Below are positions 1 through 10,032 of a stretch of 64,000 bases of DNA, piece after piece. A program made the translations under genes and the position numbers. Within the stretch, counting starts at the first letter, position 1. Each line of letters begins with the position of its first letter. The stretch comes from Siphonodentalium dalli (taxonomy: Eukaryota; Mollusca; Scaphopoda; Gadilida; Siphonodentaliidae). The notes under the pieces are model-generated. The model saw nothing but the letters and a program-made list of their open reading frames with translations, was not told where the DNA came from and ran no database searches. The DNA is taken from contig CP136069.1 in NCBI GenBank assembly GCA_032622095.1, forward strand, positions 63,966,819 to 64,030,818. Direction: 5' to 3'.

Positions 1-63
1 GGGTTGTAAGTATTTATAACTTATATGTGTATATGGATATCCTGATATGAAAGCTGTACTTAC

Positions 64-237
64 TGCCAAAAGTGATTGTTGAAGCGATGTTTTGCCAGTC
101 GAGAACATCTTTAGCGTGACCAAAACTGTACGCCTTCAGTGGGGTATCGGTCTCATGGTTGTCGAGGGCAACGGTCAGTTGTCCAATCTTATGACTCAGA
201 CTTATCCGTAATGTGTGCCACTCATCATCTGTAACAA
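64..237 (-). CDS. LamG-domain protein, coding exon 2 (partial gene)
   Basis: This exon continues the laminin-G domain begun in the exon at 3802-3439. It reads VVTDDEWHTLRIS and onward, and D-x-x-WHT-x-R is the typical LamG strand after the mid-domain loop. The acceptor is CTTACAG with the exon starting at 237, and the donor is GCA/GTAAGT after 64. The upstream exon ends one base into a codon (G) and this exon supplies TT, giving an in-frame V, so the splice phases agree. It contributes 58 codons and ends one base into the next. Reading past either splice site gives non-LamG sequence. LamG domains bind extracellular ligands such as heparan sulfate, dystroglycan or neuronal receptors. The rest of the gene lies beyond the left edge, so neurexin, CSPG4-like, Crumbs-like and contactin-associated proteins cannot be told apart. 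Confidence 0.8.
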
Positions 238-308
238 CTGTAAGGGACATGAATATGTTAAGCACAATACAACTTACCAATGTTCAATTTGTTGTTCGTT
301 ACCCCACA

Positions 309-955
309 CAGTAATGCCCTAAGTAATCGACTCCTTTAACCCTTTACCCAACAGAACGGCCCTGTGCCAATGCATTCTCTTATATATGCGAGTCGACCAT
401 AGGTCGCCTCGCATATATAAGAGAATGCATTGGCTTAACACATTAAAAATTATAAAATTGTTAAAGAATGTAAGAAAAAATGGTAAAAAGTGTTAAAAAA
501 AGAATTTTTTTAGGCCAATGCATTCTCTTATATATGCAAGGCGACCTATGGTCGACTCGCATATATAAGAGAATGCATTGGCACAGGGCATAAGTGTAAC
601 TATCACAATGTGGTCAAGGAGCCGGTTCCAATGATATCCATATTTGTATGGTTCTATTGAGACAGACCGAAGATATTTTAGGCTGTTGAAGCTTTATTTG
701 GCCGGTTTTGGCCGTTTTGTTGGGTAAAGGGTTAACCACAGCAGAATTATGGGTAACTTTTCACGATTTAGTTGGAAATATGGCTTGTTGCCATTCATCG
801 GAAAGCTCTTGGAAATATGGCTTGTTGCCATTCATTGGAAAGCTCTCGGAGAGAGTTTTCCGATGAATGGCAACAAGCCATATTTCTGACAAATCCTGAA
901 AAGTTACCCATAATTCTGCTGTGGTTAAAGGAGTCGATTACTTAGGGCATTACTG
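309..955. mobile_element. M1 MITE copy 1, interrupted by T1
   Basis: M1 ends (CAGTAATGCCCTAA and its inverse) lie at 309 and 955, and TA follows the right end. The palindrome is split at its internal CTCCTTAACCAC by the T1 copy at 340-731. One arm also carries a short internal duplication of the GGAAATATGGCTTG stretch around 770-840. Confidence 0.9.
340..731. mobile_element. T1 TTAA MITE copy 1
   Basis: A 392-bp element with CCCTTTACCCAACA ends, flanked by TTAA at 336-339 and 732-735. It holds two 68-bp hairpins (about 368-435 and 515-582) around an AT-rich spacer. It lies reversed relative to the copies at 36473, 50134 and 58966. It is inserted in M1. Confidence 0.93.
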
Positions 956-1302
956 TAGCTTTGAGTACTAGGGTACCAAACAGGTCCCTCCCTGACAAAA
1001 TTATTTATAGCACAAAAACTATCTAGATATTAAGACAAGGATCTTTACTCCTAAATGGATTTGGTGCATGCACACTGCATGCTAGCCAATCAAAAACGAT
1101 GAATGTATGACGTGACATGCACGTGATCAATTGATGATTCTATGTTTGAGCGAAATCGTATGTGTCAATTTCAACTTACCTGTTTGTAAACACATGCTCT
1201 TTAATTAAGTAGAGTTAATAATTTCATTAAGTAAGAGTTACTTTAGCAACTTTGAGCATAAATAAGGCGAATATAATAACAAAAATAACTAGTTTTTTGT
1301 TT
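956..1302. other. Unassigned intron-like DNA
   Basis: AT-rich DNA without a convincing ORF, splice pair or repeat match elsewhere in the window. It lies within the first coding intron of the minus-strand LamG gene. Confidence 0.5.
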
Positions 1303-1418
1303 GAATACCTGAAACATCTCATTCATATCTGGAAATAAATATAAAATTTTCACTCGCAACTTGCGCTCGTGAAAATTTGATATTTCTTTCCAGACACTCA
1401 TGAGATATTGTGGTATTC
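1303..1418. repeat. Imperfect palindrome, possible MITE
   Basis: GAATACCTGAAACATC at the left pairs with GATATTGTGGTATTC at the right. The inner arms pair through CTGGAAATA / TATTTCTTTCCAG and ATTTTCACTCGCA / TTGCGCTCGTGAAAAT. A half copy lies at 59785-59840. The outermost bases flow into T-rich and A-rich tracts, so no TSD can be set. Confidence 0.7.
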
Positions 1419-1774
1419 AAAAAAAAATTTAAGGTATTCTCTAAAGTTCAATTATATAATTCGTATTCGTGGAATGTGGCCAAACAAAATTGTCTGGTAT
1501 CACAATCATGAACCCAGATTCTTGTTAAACCAATTTTTTTCTCTGGGCTCTGATGGTTTCGGGGACAATATCTCCACTGCCCTATATGTAATTTAAACAG
1601 GTAAAACATGTAAACAGGTTGATTCAAATGTAAAAATAAAGGAAATTTGTTCAGGAATATGATACATAATTTTCAATTGATATAAATGTGAAACAAATTG
1701 CATTCCCATGTTTATTTTGGGTTTTTATTCTGTATTTTGGGCACAGATTTTACAAACTCAAAAAGAGGGGAATA
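1419..1774. other. Unassigned intron-like DNA
   Basis: No supported gene or repeat family. A 62-codon open frame from 1408 starts inside the palindrome and has no recognisable motif. Confidence 0.45.
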
Positions 1775-1782
1775 TTAAAGGG

Positions 1783-2709
1783 CAAGGCTTGAAATAAGTG
1801 GTCGGTCACGGTCAATGACAGTCACCAAAACAGCTTTGACCGACACAATTTGCGTCTGGTCGGACATTTTGTCCGACAGCATATTTCTATTCCCATCAGA
1901 TAAAATATAACTGGATAAGTCATTTCTGTAAATTTATTTTTGGCTTCTTTGCAAATCTGGATTGGATAGAACAAAACCATCAGATACGTTAATGTATCGT
2001 GTAGTTTCTTATGACTATATCAGATATCGCGTTGTTCTTTAATCGCGTCAGCAACTCGGAAGTTTCGTTTCATTTTAAGTGCGGTTCGTAATTAATGGCT
2101 TACCGGTACCGTTCACCTTTTAACACTTCCATTTTAAATCAAGGTCATTTATACGATTTTTTAAATAATAATTAAGAAACAAAAAATGCCTGTACTCCTT
2201 GTCTAGCATACGATAGATGTACGGCCTTTTAAAGCTGTATTTAATTAAATGAAATAATGAAACGAGGGTGGGGGATCACTGGTCGAACAGTAAAAGTAAC
2301 CACAGTTCACAAATGGATTTCCGAATTGCCAGAGCACAACCTTATTCGGTGGTTGCAATTTGAGACAGACAAGAAGGGGGTTGTTACCCACTTTAAAATG
2401 CAAATACTGCATCTCCGAAGTCAAGGAAATCGAAATTCGAAAGGACTTTAATAGATCTTGGGTTGATGGATCGACAAATTTCTATTAAAAACAAAGCAGG
2501 ATGGTAGCAGTAGCACTGAGAGTCACTTTATAAGGTCACAGAAGATTATTTTACATGGTATTGAAGCATTATTTATCACATAAAAATAAGATATCAGAAC
2601 AATTGATAGCACATAATTTTGACAGACACCCCCTAGAACATGACAGCCACCGTCCATTTGGTGTCTGTCATTTTGACAGGCACTGTGTCAATAATTATTT
2701 CAAGGCTTG
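1783..2709. mobile_element. H2-type hAT element, internally deleted, with zinc-finger remnant
   Basis: The left end CAAGGCTTGAAATAA and right end TATTTCAAGGCTTG form the terminal inverted repeats. Both sides are flanked by the 8-bp TSD TTAAAGGG (1775-1782 and 2710-2717), as expected for hAT. Subterminal sequence is rich in GGTCGGTCA- and GACAG-type motifs, a usual place for transposase binding. At 927 bp it is too short for a full transposase but keeps a broken N-terminal fragment. The same terminal repeats occur on the short H2 MITEs (7916, 22870, 53699), so this is a larger relative of them. Confidence 0.88.
2257..2515 (+). pseudogene. Frameshifted TTF/ZMYM-like zinc-finger fragment of a hAT transposase
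   Basis: The first frame reads VHKWISELPEHNLIRWLQFE and continues, resembling the W-x(n)-WL segment that precedes the zinc finger in ZNF862/KRBA2/TTF-type hAT-derived proteins. Near 2393-2396 the reading must shift by one base, after which it continues LKCKYCISEVKE, a run of charged residues and FNRSWVDGSTNFY, with a C-x2-C pair and the GSTNF motif of that finger, then hits a stop. The C-x2-C, GSTNF and spacing are seen directly; the family assignment is from knowledge of these fingers. It sits inside the hAT element at 1783-2709, is broken and has no catalytic domain, so it cannot make transposase. Confidence 0.65.
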
Positions 2710-2839
2710 TTAAAGGGACTAAAGGCCTCGAGGTGGGTTCTTGCAAAATAACATAAATGTCTGTAAAACAACTATCATCAAAAAGTACAAGAAAACGTAG
2801 CTTGACTTTGTTATTGTTTTCATTATTTAAGTAACTCTC

Positions 2840-2928
2840 CAATAATCCCACTGTGCGGGATAGCATCACTAAATTCACCCTCTGGGGACCTCGTTCAGCC
2901 AATGTCAGACACACTATTTCCAGACTTG
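2840..2928. repeat. H2 MITE fragment
   Basis: Right half of H2: CCCACTGTGCGGGATAGCATCAC, then AATTCACCCTCTGGGGACC, ending near CTATTTCCAGACTTG. The left half is missing or too decayed to place. Confidence 0.7.
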
Positions 2929-2997
2929 GTCCCTTTAAGGCCTGCCATCCACAACACAGAATCAGAAGCTGCATTTCTGCATGTATTTGATAAATAA

Positions 2998-3402
2998 CCC
3001 TTTCATGATGGGAGCTGTGTTGGTGCAGCATTAAAGATCCTGTACCAGTGCATTTTCTTATATAGTAATGCCCTAAAAAATCGACTCCTTAACCACAGCA
3101 GAATTATGGGGAATTTTTCAGGATTTAGTCAGAAAAATGGCTTGTTGCCATTCATCGGAAAGCTCTCAGTATTCTGCTGTGGTTAAGGAGTCAATTATTT
3201 AGGCCATTACTGTATATGTGAGTCTCCCATAGGGAGCCTAGCATATATGAGAATGCACTGGCTTACAACGTCAATGTAAATATTGTTAGGACAGATCGAG
3301 TATTCTCTTATATATGTGAGACTCCCAATGGGAGACTCGCATATATAAGAGAATGCATTGGCACAGGGTTTTCGTAATATTTCAGGATGCGTCATGAAAG
3401 GG
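2998..3402. mobile_element. T2 TTAA MITE copy 1, interrupted by M1
   Basis: Starts CCCTTTCATGATGGGAGC and ends CATGAAAGGG. The flanking TTAA is degraded on both sides. The first hairpin is split by M1 at 3063-3212; the second is intact around 3300-3362. It lies 36 bp from the donor of LamG exon 1, inside the intron. Confidence 0.85.
3063..3212. mobile_element. M1 MITE copy 2 (short, inside T2)
   Basis: About 150 bp with M1 ends and part of the second arm deleted. The T2 hairpin stem TTCTTATATATG is split at a TA, leaving TA on both sides, direct evidence for TA target duplication. Confidence 0.88.
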
Positions 3403-3438
3403 CTAAGAAACAGATTTTCAGATAAATATATTTATTAC

Positions 3439-3802
3439 CTGTTTTAAATGACACAGAGTCCTGGTAGTCAGTGTTAAACGTATATTCCACTAAAATATAT
3501 CCTCGCTCAATCCTTCCAATGAAACTATACTGATTCAACGAACTATCTTTCAACGAATCTATGTCATCAACGGAATGAGAAAACAAAACACCATTCTGTT
3601 GGTTCGTCCGAAAAACTAGACCGAAGATTTGGGTTTCTCCGGGCCGATAACTCGGTATGAAGTCGATGAACGAATGGTTTGGTTGATCAAATGTGAATGA
3701 ACTGCCTTCAACTCCAAGTGACGCGAGTGACCAGCACAGTAATATCCATAGAAACTGTCGTAGAATCACAATTAATCCGTTTCTGCGTTGTAATAGATCC
3801 AT
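3439..3802 (-). CDS. LamG-domain protein, coding exon 1 with signal peptide
   Basis: Begins at an ATG at 3802 and encodes 121 codons plus one base, ending at donor ACAG/GTAATA. Residues 1-33 form a signal peptide: a basic start with QRRN, a hydrophobic core (residues 10-29) and a likely cleavage near VEG/SS. Residues 34-121 begin a laminin-G domain: SSFTFDQPNHSFIDF, then IFGLVFRTNQQNGVLFS, the usual F-R-T-x2-x-NG-x-L-F strand pair, then GYILVEYTFN. The domain continues in the exon at 237-64 with matching phase. A LamG placed directly after the signal peptide is seen in neurexins and CSPG4-type proteoglycans. The product should enter the secretory pathway. No other LamG exon is visible, so the family is left open. 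Confidence 0.85.
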
Positions 3803-3827
3803 TATTCACATCTTTTATTCAACCCAT
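3803..3827 (-). promoter_or_regulatory. 5' UTR end with splice acceptor and minimal uORF
   Basis: Reading the minus strand, TTTCTCTTTCCAG at about 3840-3828 is a strong acceptor, so at least one upstream non-coding exon is expected further right. The exon begins ATGGGTTGA, a two-codon upstream ORF (Met-Gly-stop), 16 bases before the coding ATG. Short uORFs this close can lower or tune translation; that role is inferred. Confidence 0.6.
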
Positions 3828-5577
3828 CTGGAAAGAGAAATCGAAATAACATAAACGTAAATCGAAATACATTCTTATTCGACACATGTTGGCATAAAGC
3901 ATGTGTATTAAACGGAATCACCGCCATTTAATACATAATGATCCGCCTCAAAAGACTGGTCAAAGAGCCGCACAACATATCCCATGTTTACATCTAGAGC
4001 CGTCAACAGAAGGGAAACAACTAAAACCATTTCATAGTCTCTCGCTGGCCTGCTTTTTTCATGCCATCATTTACGTTGAAGAAAGTTACGGAGAGCGCGA
4101 TAGGATATTTTGACAGTTTCTGCTGACCATTCATTGGAATAAATGTCAAATTGCTATGAATGACCAGGACTGTCGGCAGAACATATACGTTATTGTGGTG
4201 GATTGACGGTAACATGGTGTGACATCGATGACTTGGACAACTGACCTCATTATGAAAATCCTAAGTGCATAAGAGAGACAGAAAAATGACCTCATTCTCT
4301 AAACTCAATCAATATTCAGTAAATTTTAATTACACCATTTGAAGCATTTTTCATGTCCAGCTTCAAGGAGAGCGGAAACAACAGCTGTTAGGTGTACGAA
4401 TCCCAGAGGCAGGTCATGTGGTACATGTCCTGCTTATTGATTGGGTCTGGCCAGTTGTTAATTGTTTGTCAATAGAGTAATTAATAAATAATGTATTTTT
4501 ACCACAATTACCACTCATTGTGTTAGGTGAATGTAACAGATGCCAGAGATCAATTTAACCAAGACATTTCATGAGTTTCCCAATCAGATAAGGTCTCCCA
4601 TGACATGCTCTACATACAGCCTGGGGCATCATGTCTAATATATACACAGTAGTATAGATCAGGGGGTTCTTCAGCCTGGGGCCCCAGGGCTAACATATAT
4701 ACTGTAGTCCAGAGGATGGGGGCTTTCCCTCTTCACAGCGATTTTCGGGCAAATTTGAGAAATTTTCGGTCAATTAAATGTTATTTCATGGGGGAAATTG
4801 TGGCAAATCACAGTAATTTTCACATTTCTGCCCAAATTATTTAATGTTAATTTGAATCTATTTTGTTATATTTCTGTGTATAATACTAGGTATATTCTAC
4901 AAAATCTGTGTTACAACAATGAATATATTATGTAAATAAAATTAGGGTAAAAGCTCTCAACCCCCTAAAAATTTGGGCGCCCGTATGGCTATGCTTCAGA
5001 CAGGGAGCTTGCCAATACATACAAGAAAACCAATGTCAGAAATGGTAATGTGCTCAAAATCATATATTATATACCCATGATTGTAATTATAGAATATAAA
5101 ATATATTGGTTTTGCGAATGACCAACTCAAAATTCCATTAATATAACAATAACAACCAGCACCTAATTAACGAACCGGTGGCCGACTCGGCTGTCTCCAA
5201 CCACAACCCCCAGTGGGCTGCAGAATGAAAAATGTTTATAAAAGTTGAAATATAAGACTTACAAATTATCTTTTAAATTTCTTTTATTGGTAACTGACAT
5301 AGCTTGTCACAAACCAAAAATCAACATTATTGACATAATAATGTAAAGGACAATGAACGAAATTGAAATTCCCAACTACACCTTTTACCAGACTCAGCCT
5401 CCTGGTGGCACAGTTCAACTTTTAAATCCGTCCCAAAAATTCCCATTTTTCTATAAATAAAACCCCCAGCGTAAACTCCAATGCCCAGGCGAAACAAGAA
5501 TTTGTAAACCAGTATACACGCGGAGCGCGCGTATTAAATGATGCAGGGACCATGCAGTGTAGAGGACGAACAAGGTA
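3828..5577. other. Gene-poor DNA upstream of LamG exon 1
   Basis: AT-rich, with no supported exon. Around 4660-4720 there is a weak local duplication (CAGCCTGGGGC-type words). Short open frames at 3901-4113 and 4021-4215 overlap on opposite strands and lack motifs. It probably lies in the 5' UTR intron of the LamG gene. Confidence 0.5.
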
Positions 5578-5719
5578 CAGTAATGCTCTAATTAATCGAC
5601 CTCTTAACCACAGCAGAATTATGGGTAACTTTTCAGGATTTAGTCGGAAATATGGCTTGTTGCCATTCATATGAAAGCTCTCGCCGAGGTTAAGAGGTCG
5701 ATTAATTAGAGCATTATTG
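5578..5719. mobile_element. M1 MITE copy 3 (deleted form)
   Basis: M1 ends with TA on both sides. Most of the second arm is missing, leaving 142 bp. The variant CTAATTAATCGACCTCTTAA is paired in both arms. Confidence 0.9.
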
Positions 5720-6240
5720 TATATACTGAAATGTGTCAGTTTTCCTTATTTGTTTTGTTTTTGGGGCCAAGGAGTGAAATGAAAAAGAAGTGATTTTAAA
5801 TAATATTAAGTTTATTTTTTTACTTTTTGTGTACTTATTAACCATTAACAATTCCATTATGTTTAGAGGATTATGAAGATAAAATTAGAGTTAAAATTGA
5901 GTCACAAAGAACTTTAGTTAAAAATTATATCACATATTAAAATTAACTCATTACCAGGCTAGAATTTACATCTAAAATTCCAAAGAATGGGGAAGATTAC
6001 TATTTTTTGTGTGTGGAAAATTATGATGCAATATTCTTGAGTCTACTACTGGTGAAATAACTGTCCTAATACTAAGGACTGGTAATTGAATGACTAGCAA
6101 AATACAAGCTGACATCTATATTCCCAAAAATTTGTTATGGTAATCAAGAGGCATAACATATTTCCATTGAGTAATCCAGTTGAGTATCTTTGAAATCACA
6201 AGTTTTCAGTTATTCACTACAAACTTAATAGTATAAAAAC
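5720..6240. other. Unassigned AT-rich DNA
   Basis: No supported ORF or repeat family seen. Confidence 0.45.
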
Positions 6241-6244
6241 TTCT

Positions 6245-6960
6245 GAGAGCATTTTTTTTAGGAATATGAAGATAGAATTATCTACTGAGAAATACTAAAG
6301 TAACCCAGTACCCTCAGTTCCTCATAAATAAGATAAATAAGATGAATTCCCCTACTTACAAAGATAAGCCATATGCCACCAGTAATTAGCAGAGTGTCTA
6401 TGAAAGTGAATCTGACCTGGGCTTACTGATATACAATATCTATGTAAAACATCCCATCACATGTTTCCCTGACCAGATTTGTAGGGAGAACCAATTTCAT
6501 CATCAAGTTATTTTTTAGAGGAATGTCAAGATAGACTAAAGTTGTGTATTGATATATAAAAAAAGGCTGATTTTTCAGTTTTTCTAATAGATATGACAGT
6601 CAAAACTAATAATGAAAATAGAATGAAAACTGATTTTTATTTAATTACGTTTTAAAAATTAATCTGTACTAAGTCTTTGTGTACCAGCCCATTTTTTTTT
6701 TTTTATGTCATTTTTTGGAGAAATATGAAGATAGTATTTTCTTCTGAGAAATTCTAACCTACATAACCCAGGACTCTCCCTCCATTCCCCATAACTAAGA
6801 TAAATGCCCCTACACTTACCCATAGAAGCCATATGCCACCAGTAATTAGCAGAGTGTCTATCAAAGTGAATCTGACCTGGGTGATTAAGCTTACTGATAT
6901 ACAATCTCTATGTAAAACATCCAATCTCATGTTTCGCTGACCAGATGTGTGGGGAGTGTT
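6245..6960. repeat. Direct duplication, two diverged copies about 470 bp apart
   Basis: Copy one spans about 6245-6480 and copy two about 6715-6955. Shared words include GCCATATGCCACCAGTAATT, AGCAGAGTGTCTAT and GTGAATCTGACCTGGG. The ORFs drawn through the second copy have no motifs and are likely chance. Confidence 0.85.
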
Positions 6961-7202
6961 AATGGGTGGAGTCAGGCTCAGGAATTCATTTCTCCTTCTG
7001 ATATCATCATCATATGCCACATTACCAGCCATAATCTTTCCGCCCATCTGACCGTAACTACAACAATTGGTTATAATGTGGAATCAGGGTGGGAGCTGTT
7101 TCTAACAACACAGGTAGTTTCTAGTTCACAATTATTATACAACAAGAAGCAAGTATGTTCCATTAAAAGTCCGGTGGAAATTCCTGAAATTTTGTAAACA
7201 TC

Positions 7203-7516
7203 ATGTACCAATGCATTCTCTTATATACGCGAGGCTCCCTGTGAGAGATTGGACCTATAAAACCCTTCCATGACTGGAGCTTTCACAAATTTTGCGAAAA
7301 CCTTGTGCCAATGCATTGTCTTATATACGAGTCTCCCATAGGGATTCTCGTATATATAAGAGAATACATTGGGCCTAACAATAATTACCTTGACCTTGTA
7401 AACCAGTGCATTCTCTTATATTTCTGATGCTCCCTATGGGAGACTCGCATATATAAGAAAATGCACTGGCACAGGATCTTTAATGCTGTACCAGCGCAGC
7501 TCCCATCATGAAAAGG
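7203..7516. mobile_element. T2 TTAA MITE copy 2 plus a stray hairpin arm
   Basis: The main element runs 7263-7516, from CCCTTCCATGACTGGAGC to CATCATGAAAAGG with TTAA at 7517-7520. A single broken hairpin arm at 7203-7250 precedes it. Its two hairpins carry the T2-type centre CTCCCATAGGG. Confidence 0.85.
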
Positions 7517-7774
7517 TTAATGCTGCATCAGCACACAGCTTCTGTCATGATTTCAATTAATTTTTTGGGCAGAATTTACAGTTCACCCATATGCAAATTT
7601 TAGTTTGTCCAAAAATGTATAAGAAATGGTACTAATTTACCACCTCCAGTAATTACCTGAGTCTCAAGCAAATTTGTAATGATTTTCAGATTAGGGGCAG
7701 TTTTATTTAATAGCTAAGAGCTAAGACCACAGTAATTTTGTATTTGGTTCACGAACATGAGGAATAAAATCTCT

Positions 7775-8230
7775 AGATGGAGGAAGGAATTTTTTTTTTT
7801 ATTAACACCCAGGCAGGTTTTGACAAAAGGATTAGCAATTATTTCACATGATCACTGGTGAATACAAATAGCTGGATGGACGAGGGAATTTTTTATTTTA
7901 GAAACCCATGCAGGCCAAGCCTTGAAATAGGTTGTCTGTCATTTGCAGAATGAGGTCCCCAGAGGGTGAATTTATTGATGCTACCCCCGCATAGCAGGCT
8001 AGCATCACCAAATTCACCCTCTGGGAACCTCATTCTGCTGAGGTGTAAGCAGAATGAGGTCCCCAGAGGGTGAATTTGGTGATTCTAGCCCGCTATGCGG
8101 GGTAGCATCACTAAATTCACCCTCTGGGGACCTCATTCTGCAAATGACAGACACACTATTTCAAGGCTTGATGCAGGCAGATTTTGACTTACCGATTAGC
8201 AATTATTACACATGGTCAATGGTGAATACA
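7775..8230. repeat. Direct duplication carrying an H2 insertion in the second copy
   Basis: The first copy (about 7775-7868) contains CACCCAGGCAGGTTTTGAC. The second copy (7882-8230) has the same segment split by H2 at 7916-8170. Both continue into GATTAGCAATTATT and GGTGAATACAAAT. The first copy is therefore an approximate empty site. Confidence 0.8.
7916..8170. mobile_element. H2 hAT-MITE, complete copy (255 bp)
   Basis: CAAGCCTTGAAATAG at the left and CTATTTCAAGGCTTG at the right are perfect inverted repeats. The 8-bp TSD ATGCAGGC lies at 7908-7915 and 8171-8178. The interior holds two palindromes built on GAGGTCCCCAGAGGGTGAAT. No coding capacity. Confidence 0.95.
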
Positions 8231-8846
8231 AATCTCACATATTCACTTGAAATAATATTTTTCAAATAAAAATAAAGAAACCCAACACATAATTTCCTCA
8301 AATATTCTCATTGTCCCATGCTATTATGACTGATAAAACGGTTTGGTGAAAAGACTTACACAAAGTGAACAATTTCAGGAAAAAAGGTTCTCCGCAGATT
8401 TGTAAACCAACTGATTAAATTGGCCTATGATAATTATAAGTTATGTATAATGATACTCATAAAAACAACAATTGTCTATGCAGTCTCTAATGATACTTTA
8501 TATATGAGACAACACATCAAAAAGAGCATGGAGAATGAATTATTTGCACACAAAGGTACATTCTTATTTAAAAACAATTAACAGAAAGAAATCAAGCCCT
8601 TCCCCAACAACTAAAAAATTCAGTCCTTTATCCCATATGTCAAACATTAAACTAATATTATCTCAGTCCTTCACAGGAGACTGGATCGATTGCTCTCGCA
8701 CCCGTATGCACTCGATTTTTAAGTAACGGGTACTAAAATTTGCACTCGTTCCTCTTGTAAAAATGTTTATGGTCACTGTAATCATTGATTCAATATTTGA
8801 CTATTTGAAGGTATATTTAGAACCTTTCCCATCTCAGATAAATTAA
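8231..8846. other. Unassigned AT-rich DNA
   Basis: Short open frames only, no motif, no repeat shared with other parts of the window. Confidence 0.45.
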
Positions 8847-9088
8847 CCCTTTGAGTGCCTGGTCCGATTTTTGTATCAACCCATATACCCTGTGCCAATG
8901 CATTCTCTTATATATGCGAGTCGACCATAGGTCGCCTCGCATATATAAGAGAATGCATTGGCTTAACAATTTTTTATTGTTTTTTTATTTTTACAATTTT
9001 TACAATTTTAATATATTTTATTATATTCTTTAACAGACTTATTGTGTAGGTTTAGGGCCGATAATATCGGCCCCTGGCACTCAAAGGG
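8847..9088. mobile_element. T3 TTAA MITE copy 1
   Basis: A 242-bp element with CCCTTTGAGTGCC ends, flanked by TTAA at 8843-8846 and 9089-9092. It has a single hairpin at about 8893-8963 with the T1-type centre CGACCATAGGTCG, then an AT-rich tract and the short palindrome GGCCGATAATATCGGCC. Confidence 0.95.
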
Positions 9089-9092
9089 TTAA

Positions 9093-9780
9093 GGGCATGT
9101 GAAAATGTAACTAAAACTGGACATAGGTCTATTCCACAATGACAATTTGTTTGAAATAAACCAATCTTACGATTATTATGGGTGCAATTATACCCGTCTT
9201 CTGAATTGCGAAAGCAAATAAGTGCTCTTGCTGTGTTATCCTAGTGGGATGGACTGTTACCTGATGAAAATTGTAATCAAAATTGTACGTTTTTGAAAGA
9301 CCGGAAACTAAGGAACTCAAATCATTATTGCTTACCAGAAATAATAGCGAAATTATATGTCCAAACGAATTCGCAGCATGCAGACTTGATGCCATGGTCT
9401 GAGTTCAGTGGTTTGCTGACTGTCATAAATCACGCTAACAACCCATTTAATAACCCAGGATGAAGGAGTATGTCTGTGTTTATAGGCTAATTAATTCTCT
9501 ACGGCAATTATCCCCATAAAAAGTGGCACCAATATTTAGCAAATGTTAAAGACAGGAAGTCGCTAATTTTCACTCCGAGATTAAGTAGTATTGTTATGGA
9601 TGTGGCTCATGATACAGTGACACTTAAAGTGGCATGATGCATTAGTTCAGGGTGGCGCCCCTAGGCCATAATTATAGAAGATTGTTTCCCCTTTCCCGAT
9701 TCACTCATTTGTTTTTGCAGCCAACTCAAAATAAGATAATCGTCTCATTTTTGTTTACCAACAACTAGTTTTGTGATTAA
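9093..9780. other. Unassigned DNA with one possible short exon
   Basis: Contains the minus-strand ATG region at 9395 listed separately. Nothing else is supported. Confidence 0.4.
9336..9395 (-). CDS. Possible first coding exon (speculative)
   Basis: An ATG in strong context (AGACCATGG) opens MASSLHAANSFGHIISLLFL, exactly 20 codons, followed by CTG/GTAAGC, a good donor. The hydrophobic tail would suit the start of a signal sequence. The frame stays open to codon 88, so an unspliced 88-codon ORF is also possible. No downstream exon has been found, so this may be chance. Confidence 0.2.
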
Positions 9781-10032
9781 CCCTTCCATGATTGGAGCTT
9801 CCTGAAATTTTGCAAAAACCCTGTGCCAATGCATTCTCTTATATATGCGAGTCTCCCATAGGTAGCCTCGAATATATAAGAGAATAATTGGCATAACAAT
9901 ATTACCTTGACCTTGTAAGCCATGCATTCTCTTATATATACAAGGCTACCTATGGGAGACTCTCATATATAAGAGAATGCACTGGCACATGATGTTTAAT
10001 GCTGCACAAGCGCAGCTCCCATCATGAAAAGG
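9781..10032. mobile_element. T2 TTAA MITE copy 3
   Basis: CCCTTCCATGATTGGAGC to CATCATGAAAAGG, TTAA on the left (9777-9780), TTAT on the right. Two hairpins flank a spacer reading AATATTACCTTGACC. Confidence 0.9.

Noticed and set aside
2633-3031. 132-codon minus-strand ORF
   Set aside because: Runs through the H2 fragment and hAT subterminal DNA; similar peptides arise from other H2 copies.
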